Below, in pieces: positions 17,937 through 25,889 of a DNA stretch of 64,000 nt. Origin of the DNA: Casp-alpha2 sp036337015 (GTDB lineage Bacteria; Pseudomonadota; Alphaproteobacteria; Rhodospirillales; Casp-alpha2). A model generated the notes under the pieces. The model was not told where the DNA came from, did no database searches, and saw only the letters and a program-made list of their open reading frames with translations. A program made the position numbers and the translations under genes. The DNA lies in assembly GCA_036337015.1 (NCBI GenBank), contig JAYZEZ010000007.1:496001-560000 (forward strand), written 5' to 3'. Each line of letters opens with the position of its first letter. Position 1 is the first letter of the stretch.

Positions 17937-19559
17937 TTAGTTCATCTGTGCTTGAAAAGTTTCAGGTGCTCGGCTTAAAACTTTAGCACTACTACGACCG
18001 ACTTTCATTACCGCAAGTCCTCGTTCCACGATTCCACTCGGCAAGAACCGAAAGATTCCATCTCGCCCCCAATATCCGCTTGGTTTTGTTATGGCGTTTA
18101 TAGAAAAATCTGGTTCACCTTCCCCACGCCCCAACACTGCTGCCAGTGCTGTGGCGTCATATGCTAAAGTAGCCAATCGAGGAGGAACAACACCATAAGC
18201 TGCTTTATAAATATTAATAAAGTTTTCCCGAGCCTTTGGAGATGGAGCTGCAAACCAACCATCAATTAAAGCAGGCTCCGTACCGAGACCAGGAACATCC
18301 CACTGACCAGTACCCAACATCCTTATTTTTCCAGGGTCTATATCGTAGAAAGGCAAAAGGGCCGCAATGGAAAATAATCTCTTCCCACCAGCCGCGATTA
18401 AAAGTGCATCAAATGGTAAATCACCGATAGTCTGCAAACTTTCTAACCGCTTTAATGCACGACGTGAAACCTCATTATTGATTTCCTCAAGTTCTTTTCG
18501 TTGATTGATTAGTGCTGCACGGCGGACATCATAATCTGCGAGCTGGCGAATAGCCGGTGAATAATCAGTATCGGAAGTATCAAAATATTGCACACGATTA
18601 ACTGTTCCTCCATTAGATTCGACTACAGCTTCAAACGAACTAATAATTGTTTCTCCGTAAATATTATTAGGTACAAGTGCGGCAAATCTCTTAATGCCCT
18701 TGGATTGGGCATACGTAACTATTCGCCAAATTTCAGCACTTGGTAGAAAACCCATAGTAAAGGTTCCATTTCCAACTACTGATCGATCGGATGAGAATGC
18801 AGCTACAGGAATATTAGAAGCTTGCGCTATAGGACCAACAGCCCTTACTGATGCAGCTAACAATGGTCCCAAAATCATTACCGCTCCGTCATTAATAGCT
18901 TTATTAGCGGCCAAGGATGCACCTTCGGGTGTTCCAAATGTATCATGAACTAGTAATTCAAAATTTTGATCGGAAAAATTAAATACGGCTAATTGTGCTG
19001 CATTCAGCATTGACTGACCTAACTTCGCATTCGACCCTGAGAGAGGCAATAACAAGGCTACTCGAACAGAACCTAGTATTGGTTGCGGAGAAATTGGACT
19101 CGTATTGGACAAAAATGTTTTATTTACTTCCATCTTTTCAATTGAAGAATTCATTGGTGGAAGGGTAAGCCTATTTTCTGGAAATTTAGTTGTGGCAGAA
19201 TTTTTAACTGCTTGGGGTAAAGACTCAGGTAATTGGGGAACGATTGCTGTTGTAATGTCTGATGATGGCCCAACAGACAATTTCTTTTTTGTTCCACTTG
19301 CCTTTTTACTAGTTGGGGGCTCAAATGGAAATTGTATTGTCTCTGGTGAGTTTAATGGCTGAACTGGCGAAGTCTCATGTGACGCTGGCAATGGTCCACG
19401 AGTAGCCTGTGAAGGTGGCAAAATCGCTTTAGGACTATTGTTATGGCCTTGCAACCAATCCGTTAATTTGGAAGTTTGACAACCATTAATAAAGATCATT
19501 ACGGTGAAAGAACATGTCAACAGGCAAAGGCGTGGCCAAAAAAAATAAAAATAGTTCAT
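17937..19559 (-). CDS. LpoA-like penicillin-binding protein activator lipoprotein
   Basis: A 540-residue lipoprotein: a hydrophobic signal with the lipobox INGC at about 24-27, a Pro/Ser/Thr-rich linker to about residue 160, then a type I periplasmic-binding fold (RVALLLPLSGSNAKLGQSMLNAAQLAVF, LGPLLAASVRAVGPIAQ). Proteins of this shape next to rsmI are annotated as penicillin-binding protein activators (LpoA-like), which stimulate a peptidoglycan synthase from the outer membrane. That role is inferred. Its 5' end overlaps the 5' end of the divergent rsmI by 46 bases. The start at 19559 is needed to keep a functional signal peptide. Confidence 0.82.
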   Translation of the reverse strand: MNYFYFFWPRLCLLTCSFTVMIFINGCQTSKLTDWLQGHNNSPKAILPPSQATRGPLPASHETSPVQPLNSPETIQFPFEPPTSKKASGTKKKLSVGPSSDITTAIVPQLPESLPQAVKNSATTKFPENRLTLPPMNSSIEKMEVNKTFLSNTSPISPQPILGSVRVALLLPLSGSNAKLGQSMLNAAQLAVFNFSDQNFELLVHDTFGTPEGASLAANKAINDGAVMILGPLLAASVRAVGPIAQASNIPVAAFSSDRSVVGNGTFTMGFLPSAEIWRIVTYAQSKGIKRFAALVPNNIYGETIISSFEAVVESNGGTVNRVQYFDTSDTDYSPAIRQLADYDVRRAALINQRKELEEINNEVSRRALKRLESLQTIGDLPFDALLIAAGGKRLFSIAALLPFYDIDPGKIRMLGTGQWDVPGLGTEPALIDGWFAAPSPKARENFINIYKAAYGVVPPRLATLAYDATALAAVLGRGEGEPDFSINAITKPSGYWGRDGIFRFLPSGIVERGLAVMKVGRSSAKVLSRAPETFQAQMN

Positions 19560-20458
19560 ATGCTAAGTCGACCCTCTCTGATATTAATCCGGCATGGCAA
19601 AAGTCTTCTGTTCAAAAACCACTTAAAGGACTAGCGATTGTTGCTACCCCTATTGGTAATTCCAGAGACATTACGCTCCGCGCATTAGATATTTTACATG
19701 AAGCTAACACAATTGCATGTGAAGATACTCGAATAACAACAAAATTATTAAATTTGTACGGGATTTCAAAACCATTAACTTCATACCATGAACATAATGC
19801 CGACAAAGTGCGGCCAAAACTGATAAAACACTTAAAAGAAGGAAAAACCATAGCATTAGTGTCAGATTCGGGAACACCTTTAATTTCCGACCCTGGGTAT
19901 AAACTTGTTCTTGCTTGTATTAAGGAAAAGATCCCAATTACTCCTATCCCTGGTCCATCATCCGTTCTAACGTCTCTTATGATTTCCGGATTACCTACAG
20001 ATCAATTTTTTTTTGCAGGCTTCTTATCTTCTAAAGCAACAGCTCGCAAAAAGGCCCTAAGGTCTCTTGCCAATATTCCTGCAACTTTAGTCATAATGGA
20101 ATCAGCAAAGCGGATTTCTAAATCACTAACAGATATGGCTGAAATATTAGGCCCCCGACCTACATTAGTAGCCCGCGAGCTAACAAAATTATTTGAAGAA
20201 TTAAAAAACGGTCTATTACCGGACCTTGCCTCACATTACAAATTAGAAGGCCCTCCTAAGGGAGAAATAACGATCGTAATTGGACCTCCATTAAAAAAAT
20301 TAATTAGTGACAAAGAACTAAATAACCAGCTCTTAAGGGCTCTACAAAACAATTCAGTAAGAGATGCAACTAATCTAGTTTGTAAAGAATCAAATTTACC
20401 ACGCCGCAAGGTTTATACCCATGCTTTAAAGATAAAAAAATTAAATAATGGGTCTTAA
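19514..20458 (+). CDS. rsmI: 16S rRNA (cytidine(1402)-2'-O)-methyltransferase RsmI
   Basis: A 314-residue tetrapyrrole-methylase-fold protein with the family motif LAIVATPIGNSRDITLRAL at about residues 39-57, then CEDTRITTKLL, the SDSGTPLISDPGYKLV block and PIPGPSSVLTSL. RsmI methylates C1402 of 16S rRNA. About 40 residues precede the conserved core, longer than usual. No ATG lies between 19514 and the core; a GTG at 19532 is the only other ordinary early start and also falls within the LpoA-like gene. The N-terminal boundary is therefore uncertain. Confidence 0.95.
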   Translation: MSTGKGVAKKNKNSSYAKSTLSDINPAWQKSSVQKPLKGLAIVATPIGNSRDITLRALDILHEANTIACEDTRITTKLLNLYGISKPLTSYHEHNADKVRPKLIKHLKEGKTIALVSDSGTPLISDPGYKLVLACIKEKIPITPIPGPSSVLTSLMISGLPTDQFFFAGFLSSKATARKKALRSLANIPATLVIMESAKRISKSLTDMAEILGPRPTLVARELTKLFEELKNGLLPDLASHYKLEGPPKGEITIVIGPPLKKLISDKELNNQLLRALQNNSVRDATNLVCKESNLPRRKVYTHALKIKKLNNGS

Positions 20459-20567
20459 ATCTTTCCAGAACCTACAAAATATATGTATTAAATTAATTTT
20501 TATAAACCCTGATTCAATATAAAATATGGATAACTAATTAAAAAAAAATCTAAAATGATAAAATCTG

Positions 20568-21170
20568 ATGCACAAAACTAAAGAGATTTTTCAACCTTAT
20601 AATTGGCATATTTTGGCTTTGTCCTTAACTATTCTGATTTTATCTAGTGGTTGCACCGGAATGGTTGTAGGTGGCGGTGCTAAAGTAGGAACCGCTGCTT
20701 TCCAAGAACGCGGCGTCACGGGTGCTGCGAAAGATTTAACAACTGCTATAAAAATGCGCGCAAAACTAACTAAAGCAGGGGAAGATTTTATCTTTGGGGT
20801 CAACGTTAGCGTTTATGAGGGTCGCATGTTGTTAACTGGAATGCTGCCTAAACAAGAAATGCAAGCCTTGGCTGTTTCATTAGCTTGGAAAACAGATGGG
20901 GTTAAAGACGTCATTAATGAAATTCAAATTGGAACTGCCAAACTTAGAGATATGGGAAAAGATGCCTGGATCTCAACACAATTGCATTCCAAAATTACTT
21001 TAGATAAAAATATCCTCGCCATCAATTATTCAATAAAAACAGTCAATAAAATTATTTATTTGATTGGAATTGCTCAAAACCAAGTCGAGCTGAACAGAGT
21101 CTTAGAACACGCAAAAAATATTGATTACGTTGAAAAAATCATCCAACACGTGCGAATTAAAAAGAGCTAA
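20568..21170 (+). CDS. BON-domain lipoprotein
   Basis: A 200-residue exported lipoprotein: a hydrophobic signal ending in the lipobox SSGC at about 26-29, a Gly-rich segment, then two BON domains (about 60-125 and 130-198; VNVSVYEGRMLLTGML and KTVNKIIYLIGIAQNQ). BON proteins bind membranes or phospholipids. Homologues sit between rsmI and gshB in other Alphaproteobacteria. The yraN gene that often follows rsmI is absent here; the gap from rsmI is only 109 bases. It ends two bases before the next gene. Confidence 0.85.
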   Translation: MHKTKEIFQPYNWHILALSLTILILSSGCTGMVVGGGAKVGTAAFQERGVTGAAKDLTTAIKMRAKLTKAGEDFIFGVNVSVYEGRMLLTGMLPKQEMQALAVSLAWKTDGVKDVINEIQIGTAKLRDMGKDAWISTQLHSKITLDKNILAINYSIKTVNKIIYLIGIAQNQVELNRVLEHAKNIDYVEKIIQHVRIKKS

Positions 21171-21172
21171 AT

Positions 21173-22009
21173 TTGGACCTTTCATTAAAAATTCGCACGC
21201 AATTGGAAACAATTGGAAATTTAAATGATGATAATATTGATCTCGTGAAAACTGCCTTGTTATTAGCTAGCGCTGATAGGCCTGGTATTTCTATAGAGCC
21301 TTATTTAAGGCATATTGACCAATTGGCCTCCGAAGTTAGCGAATATTCCAAAAACTCAAGAACCTCTGATATAGATATTAGAATAGAAGCTTTGGTTCAG
21401 GTTATAGTTAGAAGATATGGCTATGGTGGCTCTGAGTTGGTTTTCGATGACTTAAATGCTGCTAATCTTATGCATGTTATAGATTGTCGATCGGGCCTGC
21501 CAATTGCTATCGGCATACTTTTCATAGCAGCCGCACGAGCTCAAGGTTGGAACATCACAGGTCTGAATTTTCCTGGAAGATTTCTAATTCGACTTGATGC
21601 CGCAGGAAAACGCAAAATTATAGACCCATTTGCCGATGGGGCTGTAATTGAAGCACCTGAAATGCGAGCCATGTTCAAGGCTGTAGTTGGCAACCATGTT
21701 GAATTAACACCTGATCATTACCGAGATATGGGAAACCGCGATATACTTGCACGTCTTCAAGGAAATATAAAAAGCCGTTTAATTCAGCGCGAAAAATGGG
21801 ACGAAGCTATTAAGGTAATACAATCAATGCTACTCTTCCAACCAGAGCAAATCTATCTTTGGAAAGAAATAGGTTTATTATTTTCACAAATTGATAGAAT
21901 AGTAGATGCAATAAATGCGTTTGAGAAATTTTTGAGTAATTCTCCCACCGAAGAGGAACGTTATAAAGTCTCAACGTTATTGCAGGAACTCCGTTCCCGA
22001 CTAAATTAA
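21173..22009 (+). CDS. SirB1-family transglutaminase-like/TPR protein
   Basis: A 278-residue protein starting at TTG two bases after the BON gene. The N-terminal half resembles the SirB1 transglutaminase-like domain (conserved DCRSGLPIAIGILFIAAARAQGW, then GLNFPGRFLIRL and DPFADGAV). The cysteine usually present in the active-site position of true transglutaminases is not obvious, as is normal for this family. The C-terminal third contains TPR-like helices (REKWDEAIKVIQSML and LWKEIGLLFSQIDRIVDAINAFEKFL). Its biochemical function is unknown. Confidence 0.8.
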   Translation: MDLSLKIRTQLETIGNLNDDNIDLVKTALLLASADRPGISIEPYLRHIDQLASEVSEYSKNSRTSDIDIRIEALVQVIVRRYGYGGSELVFDDLNAANLMHVIDCRSGLPIAIGILFIAAARAQGWNITGLNFPGRFLIRLDAAGKRKIIDPFADGAVIEAPEMRAMFKAVVGNHVELTPDHYRDMGNRDILARLQGNIKSRLIQREKWDEAIKVIQSMLLFQPEQIYLWKEIGLLFSQIDRIVDAINAFEKFLSNSPTEEERYKVSTLLQELRSRLN

Positions 22010-22051
22010 GTTTTTGACAATATAGCAAAAAGCCTCAAAAGGATGCCTAAT

Positions 22052-22990
22052 ATGGCTTTAAAAATTGCTTTTCAAATGGATCATATTAGTACTGTTGATA
22101 TAAAAACAGACAGTACTTTTGCACTTGCCTTAGAAGCGGAAGCCCGTGGTCATACGCTATATCACTATTTACCTGAACAATTATTTTTTCAAGATGGCAA
22201 GGTTCAAGCTAAAGTTGAGATGCTCAATGTAAGTAGAAAAGTTAAAAAACATTTCACCCTTAGTAATTCCCAAATTATAAACTTAAAAGACATTGACGTA
22301 GTTCTACTCCGTCAGGATCCTCCATTCGATATGTCCTACATAACGACAACACACTTACTAGAATTAGTGCAGCCTGACACATTGGTAGTAAACGACCCAG
22401 TAGAAGTTCGAAATGCCCCAGAAAAAATATTTATTTTACGCTACCCCAACCTGTTGCCGCCAACAATCATTTCAAGAGAAAAAGATAGTTTAGTGTCCTT
22501 TCGCGCTAAGTACTCAGATATAATTTTAAAACCACTTTACGGCAACGGTGGATCAGGCGTTTATCATATTAAACCTGATGACGAAAATTTTATTTCATTG
22601 TTGGAAATGTTTGAAAAAATATCTCGTGAACCCATTATTGCTCAAGCCTACCTTCCTGATGTACGCAAAGGTGATAAACGCATCATCCTAATTGAGGGCG
22701 AAGTAGCTGGCGCTATTAACAGAGTACCGAAAGAAGGGGAAGCTAGAGCAAATATCCACACAGGGGCAACGACAGAAAAATCCAATCTAAATGATAGAGA
22801 GATTGAAATTTGCAAAATCATAGGTCCTGATCTAAAAAAACGCGGCTTGATTTTTGTGGGCATTGACATCATTGGTGACTACTTGACCGAAATAAATGTA
22901 ACTTCACCGACAGGCATACAAGAAATCAATCATTTTGATAAAACCTGCATAGAATCACAATTCTGGGATGCAATTGAAAAACGTTTCTAA
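22052..22990 (+). CDS. gshB: Glutathione synthetase
   Basis: ATP-grasp enzyme joining gamma-glutamylcysteine and glycine. From the ATG at 22052 it has 312 residues. The AAAAGG at 22037-22042 is nine bases upstream of this codon, while it directly abuts the alternative ATG at 22043, so 22052 is preferred. Motifs include VLLRQDPPFDMSYIT, LKPLYGNGGSGVYHI, RKGDKRIILIEGEVAGAINR and EINVTSPTGIQEIN. It is the last gene of the rsmI-side run and converges on the decarboxylase genes. Confidence 0.96.
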   Translation: MALKIAFQMDHISTVDIKTDSTFALALEAEARGHTLYHYLPEQLFFQDGKVQAKVEMLNVSRKVKKHFTLSNSQIINLKDIDVVLLRQDPPFDMSYITTTHLLELVQPDTLVVNDPVEVRNAPEKIFILRYPNLLPPTIISREKDSLVSFRAKYSDIILKPLYGNGGSGVYHIKPDDENFISLLEMFEKISREPIIAQAYLPDVRKGDKRIILIEGEVAGAINRVPKEGEARANIHTGATTEKSNLNDREIEICKIIGPDLKKRGLIFVGIDIIGDYLTEINVTSPTGIQEINHFDKTCIESQFWDAIEKRF

Positions 22991-23006
22991 ATTAAAACTG
23001 ATACAC

Positions 23007-23603
23007 CTACTTCGATTGATCCATTAAGTATGCCTGGCGGAATCGAATTCGACATTGAGCAGGATCTAAATTTCGCTTGAAATTTGTCGGCGGACTGTCC
23101 GTGACACGCACTAACAAGAAACGGGGGGGTTTTGCACGAACTAAAAATTTTGCGCCCGCTTCTAATTCTTCCTGTTTTGCCAAAACCATTACTGAAGTAA
23201 AGCCAGCCCCCTCAGCTATTTTAGCTAAATCCGTGCTTTTTGAAGTATGGCCAACTTGGCCGCCCGTCTCTCCATGACAGCCATTATCTATACATAAGAT
23301 TGAAAGATTTTCTGGAGCCATATTAGCAACGGAAGCCAAGGAACCTAAATTCATAAGCAACTCTCCATCACCAGTAATAACTACCACATTCTTTTTAGGG
23401 GCACACAAGGCAACGCCAAGTCCCATTGAAACAGCCGCCCCCATACAACCCGCCATTGTAAAGAGATTATCGCCATCATTAGTCAACCCTGCAGCATCTT
23501 TAGAAGAACCTGCCAAACCAGCAATGAATAAAATATTTTTCATTGATGGAATTAGAAAGGAAAGAACTTCTTTGCGATCTAAAGCAACATCGGGTAATTG
23601 CAT
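23007..23603 (-). CDS. Sulfopyruvate/phosphonopyruvate decarboxylase, beta (PP) subunit
   Basis: A 198-residue protein carrying only the pyrophosphate-binding half of a thiamine-diphosphate enzyme. GDGE at 78-81 and the Asn at 107 (CIDNGCHGETGGQ) form the TPP/Mg motif with standard spacing. It pairs with the alpha half encoded two bases upstream. The split arrangement and the HGETGGQ element match ComE-type sulfopyruvate decarboxylase and the related phosphonopyruvate decarboxylase; the keto acid cannot be chosen from sequence alone. No phosphonate mutase or sulfolactate dehydrogenase is nearby. Confidence 0.82.
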   Translation of the reverse strand: MQLPDVALDRKEVLSFLIPSMKNILFIAGLAGSSKDAAGLTNDGDNLFTMAGCMGAAVSMGLGVALCAPKKNVVVITGDGELLMNLGSLASVANMAPENLSILCIDNGCHGETGGQVGHTSKSTDLAKIAEGAGFTSVMVLAKQEELEAGAKFLVRAKPPRFLLVRVTDSPPTNFKRNLDPAQCRIRFRQAYLMDQSK

Positions 23604-23605
23604 TT

Positions 23606-24127
23606 CTAGAAAGCCTTTGCACCTAAAAATCTTTGGCCAAGAATTAAGGCTGCAGCTTGGCCGCCTTTGCCTGAAGCAGATAAAGATGCAACTGCCGCCC
23701 CTTCTAAATCCTGTCGTTTGTCAACTCTAAACGTTAACACCCCCATTGCTTTAAGAATCGGCTCTACTGCACTGCCCATTGGATATTGCCAAGGATTTTG
23801 CTCACCATAATCACCGCGCATTGACACCATCATCAAAATTGGAAAATTACCGCCACTCACAAATGATAAAAAATTAGGGCAATTCCCAACGCCAGATGAT
23901 TGCATACACAAAACACCTCTCTCACCAACCAAGTCAGCTCCAGCACATATAGCCACACCCTCTTCTTCCGAAGTTAGCAGTACTGGACGCGTGTCACTGT
24001 GAGCCTCAGCCAACTCTATAAGTTTGGCATTACCAGCATCAGGGATATATGGAAACAAAGTTACTTTAGCTTCAACAAACAATTGAAATAAATCTGAAAC
24101 CCAAGCATTTTTATTAATTTTTTTCAT
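23606..24127 (-). CDS. Sulfopyruvate/phosphonopyruvate decarboxylase, alpha (PYR) subunit
   Basis: A 173-residue protein with the pyrimidine-binding half of a thiamine-diphosphate enzyme. The activating glutamate lies in TSEEEGVAICAGADL at about 53-56, and MQSSGVGNCPNFL follows. It resembles ComD, the alpha subunit of sulfopyruvate decarboxylase, which acts in coenzyme M synthesis in archaea and in C3-sulfonate catabolism in bacteria. It heads the two-gene unit, divergent from cyanase across a 263-base AT-rich gap (24128-24390) in which no RNA gene was seen. Confidence 0.82.
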   Translation of the reverse strand: MKKINKNAWVSDLFQLFVEAKVTLFPYIPDAGNAKLIELAEAHSDTRPVLLTSEEEGVAICAGADLVGERGVLCMQSSGVGNCPNFLSFVSGGNFPILMMVSMRGDYGEQNPWQYPMGSAVEPILKAMGVLTFRVDKRQDLEGAAVASLSASGKGGQAAALILGQRFLGAKAF

Positions 24128-24390
24128 ATCATTAAAATAATCAAATTATTCAATGTAAAAGCCAATAGAATTATTAAAATTTTGATCAATATTTAAGCAT
24201 TTACAAGAAACTGCCTAAATATTTGACTCATCTTTATATTTAAAGTCAACTTATAGCTTGAAAAATTTTTGATAATACTCTGTTTCTAAATAATAAATAT
24301 ATTTTTAAAAAATGTGGCACATCTTTTGAGTAGTTAATGTTATGTTCGAATATTGAAATTTAAATTAAAAATTAGGAGTAAACTTTAGTT

Positions 24391-24840
24391 ATGACACGTG
24401 CTGAACTTACAGAAAAAATTGTCGCTCATAAAATGCTCAAAGGCTTCAAATGGGCAGATGTAGCAAAAAAGGTTGGTCAATCCAAAGAATGGACTACTGC
24501 AGCCATGATGGGACAAATGTCCTTAACCAAAGAACAAGCCGAAGCAGCTGGAAACGCCATGGGTTTGAATTTTGGCGACGAGGAAATCGGACTATTGATG
24601 TCTGTGCCATATCGTGGATCGTTAGATCAACAAGTACCAACAGACGCGCTTGTTTATCGATTTTACGAACTAATTCAAGTTTACGGCACCACAATCAAAG
24701 CATTAATCGAGGAAGAATTTGGTGATGGCATTATGAGCGCCATAGACTTTTCTATGGATATTGATCGTAAGGCAGACCCAGCAGGAGACCGAGTAATCAT
24801 TACACTTAATGGAAAGTTTTTACCCTATAGAACCTATTAA
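24391..24840 (+). CDS. cynS: Cyanase (cyanate hydratase)
   Basis: Converts cyanate and bicarbonate to ammonia and CO2. The 149-residue protein aligns over its full length with CynS. The catalytic triad is present as Arg90 and Glu93 (VYRFYELIQVYGTT) and Ser116 (GDGIMSAIDF), with the same spacing as Arg96, Glu99 and Ser122 of E. coli. An AGGAG lies upstream of the ATG at a somewhat long spacing. No cynR or cynT partner is adjacent, so it is a single-gene unit, ended by a hairpin at 24863-24907. Confidence 0.97.
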   Translation: MTRAELTEKIVAHKMLKGFKWADVAKKVGQSKEWTTAAMMGQMSLTKEQAEAAGNAMGLNFGDEEIGLLMSVPYRGSLDQQVPTDALVYRFYELIQVYGTTIKALIEEEFGDGIMSAIDFSMDIDRKADPAGDRVIITLNGKFLPYRTY

Positions 24841-24862
24841 TTTAGAGTTTTTTTGTTTATTA

Positions 24863-24907
24863 ACACAATTGGATAATCATCCAATATAATTATTGTGTGA
24901 TTTTTTC
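24863..24907 (+). terminator. Hairpin followed by T tract after cynS
   Basis: ACACAAT (24863-24869) pairs with ATTGTGT (24892-24898), and inside it TGGAT pairs with ATCCA. TTTTTT follows directly after GA. Position 23 bases after the cynS stop, in a convergent gap, fits an intrinsic terminator, though the stem is AT-rich. Confidence 0.6.
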
Positions 24908-24966
24908 CAATTGCCCAAATTGTTAAAAAATTTGCAACTTAGAAGAAGTTTAAACAATCGATAGAT

Positions 24967-25557
24967 TTAAATAGCAGCCTCTAAGTAATCTAATCTATCT
25001 TGTCCCCAAAACAACTCTTCATCAAAGATAAAACTTGGGGATCCAAAAACTCCTTTTTTTGAGGCTTGTAAAGTATTCTCATCGAAAGCTGATTGAATAC
25101 TTTTGGATGTTGCTTGAGTTAACAGGTCCCTTCCATTTAAACCACACAACTTGGCAATCTCAAGCAAAGTTTCTTCGTCAGCAATATTCTTATCTTCTGC
25201 CCAAACAGCTTTTAAGATAGCTTGTGTCAAAGGCATCACTTCTAAACCGGCATCTTGGGCAGCTATAATTAATCCAGATGCCAAATTCTGAGAAGCGGGC
25301 CAAAATACAGGCTTCAGATTTATGCTCATACCATGCATTTTAGCAACCCGGGCAAGATCAGCTGTTCGATAAGCTTTCCTAATATCTGGTTGCTTGGCTG
25401 GCGGCGTAGTACCTGATGCAACAAATACCTTCATGATATCCATTGGTTTAAATTCAATTGATGCACCCGTTTTATTAACGATTTCTTCTACTCGTGGAGC
25501 TGCTAGGTAGGTGTAAGAGGAAATTACAGTAAAATAAAATTCAATTTTTTTTCTCAA
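24967..25557 (-). CDS. 2-hydroxychromene-2-carboxylate isomerase-like (kappa GST/DsbA fold)
   Basis: A 196-residue thioredoxin-fold protein of the HCCA isomerase family. It has the N-terminal EFYFTVISSYTYLAAPRVEEI, where the serine replaces the redox cysteine of DsbA, and the C-terminal GVFGSPSFIFDEELFWGQDRLDYLE. NahD-type members act with glutathione in naphthalene degradation. Most genomic homologues have unknown substrates, and nothing nearby suggests aromatic catabolism. The gene stands alone, convergent with cynS. Confidence 0.85.
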   Translation of the reverse strand: MRKKIEFYFTVISSYTYLAAPRVEEIVNKTGASIEFKPMDIMKVFVASGTTPPAKQPDIRKAYRTADLARVAKMHGMSINLKPVFWPASQNLASGLIIAAQDAGLEVMPLTQAILKAVWAEDKNIADEETLLEIAKLCGLNGRDLLTQATSKSIQSAFDENTLQASKKGVFGSPSFIFDEELFWGQDRLDYLEAAI

Positions 25558-25621
25558 AACAAATGGCTCCTAAAAATTATCGTGAAAATATCAAAAAATT
25601 TAAGCCAGCTATTTTCTCCGC

Positions 25622-25648
25622 AAAATAATTACGGAATGTAATTATTTT
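25622..25648. repeat. Perfect 11-bp inverted repeat upstream of the isomerase gene
   Basis: Arms AAAATAATTAC (25622-25632) and GTAATTATTTT (25638-25648) pair perfectly around a GGAAT loop. It sits 65-91 bases upstream of the isomerase ATG, between that gene and the tRNA. It could be an operator or a hairpin; AT richness makes coincidence possible. Confidence 0.5.
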
Positions 25649-25781
25649 AAATAAATTATTTATAGCCATTAGGTGCGAAGTATATATACCATGACGTAAA
25701 TTCACGACACGCAAAAATAAAATAATATCACATTTTTTAAGATAATAAATTGAATCATTCAAAACATCATTTTTTTAAAAA

Positions 25782-25858
25782 GCACCCGTAGCTCAGTTGG
25801 ATAGAGTGCTGCCCTCCGAAGGCAGAGGTCACAGGTTCGAATCCTGTCGGGTGCACCA
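25782..25858 (+). tRNA. tRNA-Arg (anticodon CCG)
   Basis: A complete 77-base cloverleaf with encoded CCA. The acceptor arms GCACCCG and CGGGTGC pair fully. The D arm contains AGCTCAGTTGGATAGAG, the anticodon stem CTGCC/GGCAG encloses the loop CTCCGAA (anticodon CCG, reading CGG), and the T arm has the canonical GGTTCGAATCC. Its 3' end borders a block of distinctly higher GC starting within about 30 bases, as at tRNA-targeted integration sites. No second copy of the tRNA 3' end was found by eye. Confidence 0.96.
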
Positions 25859-25889
25859 TTTTCTTACATATATTTCAATTGTTATAGTT

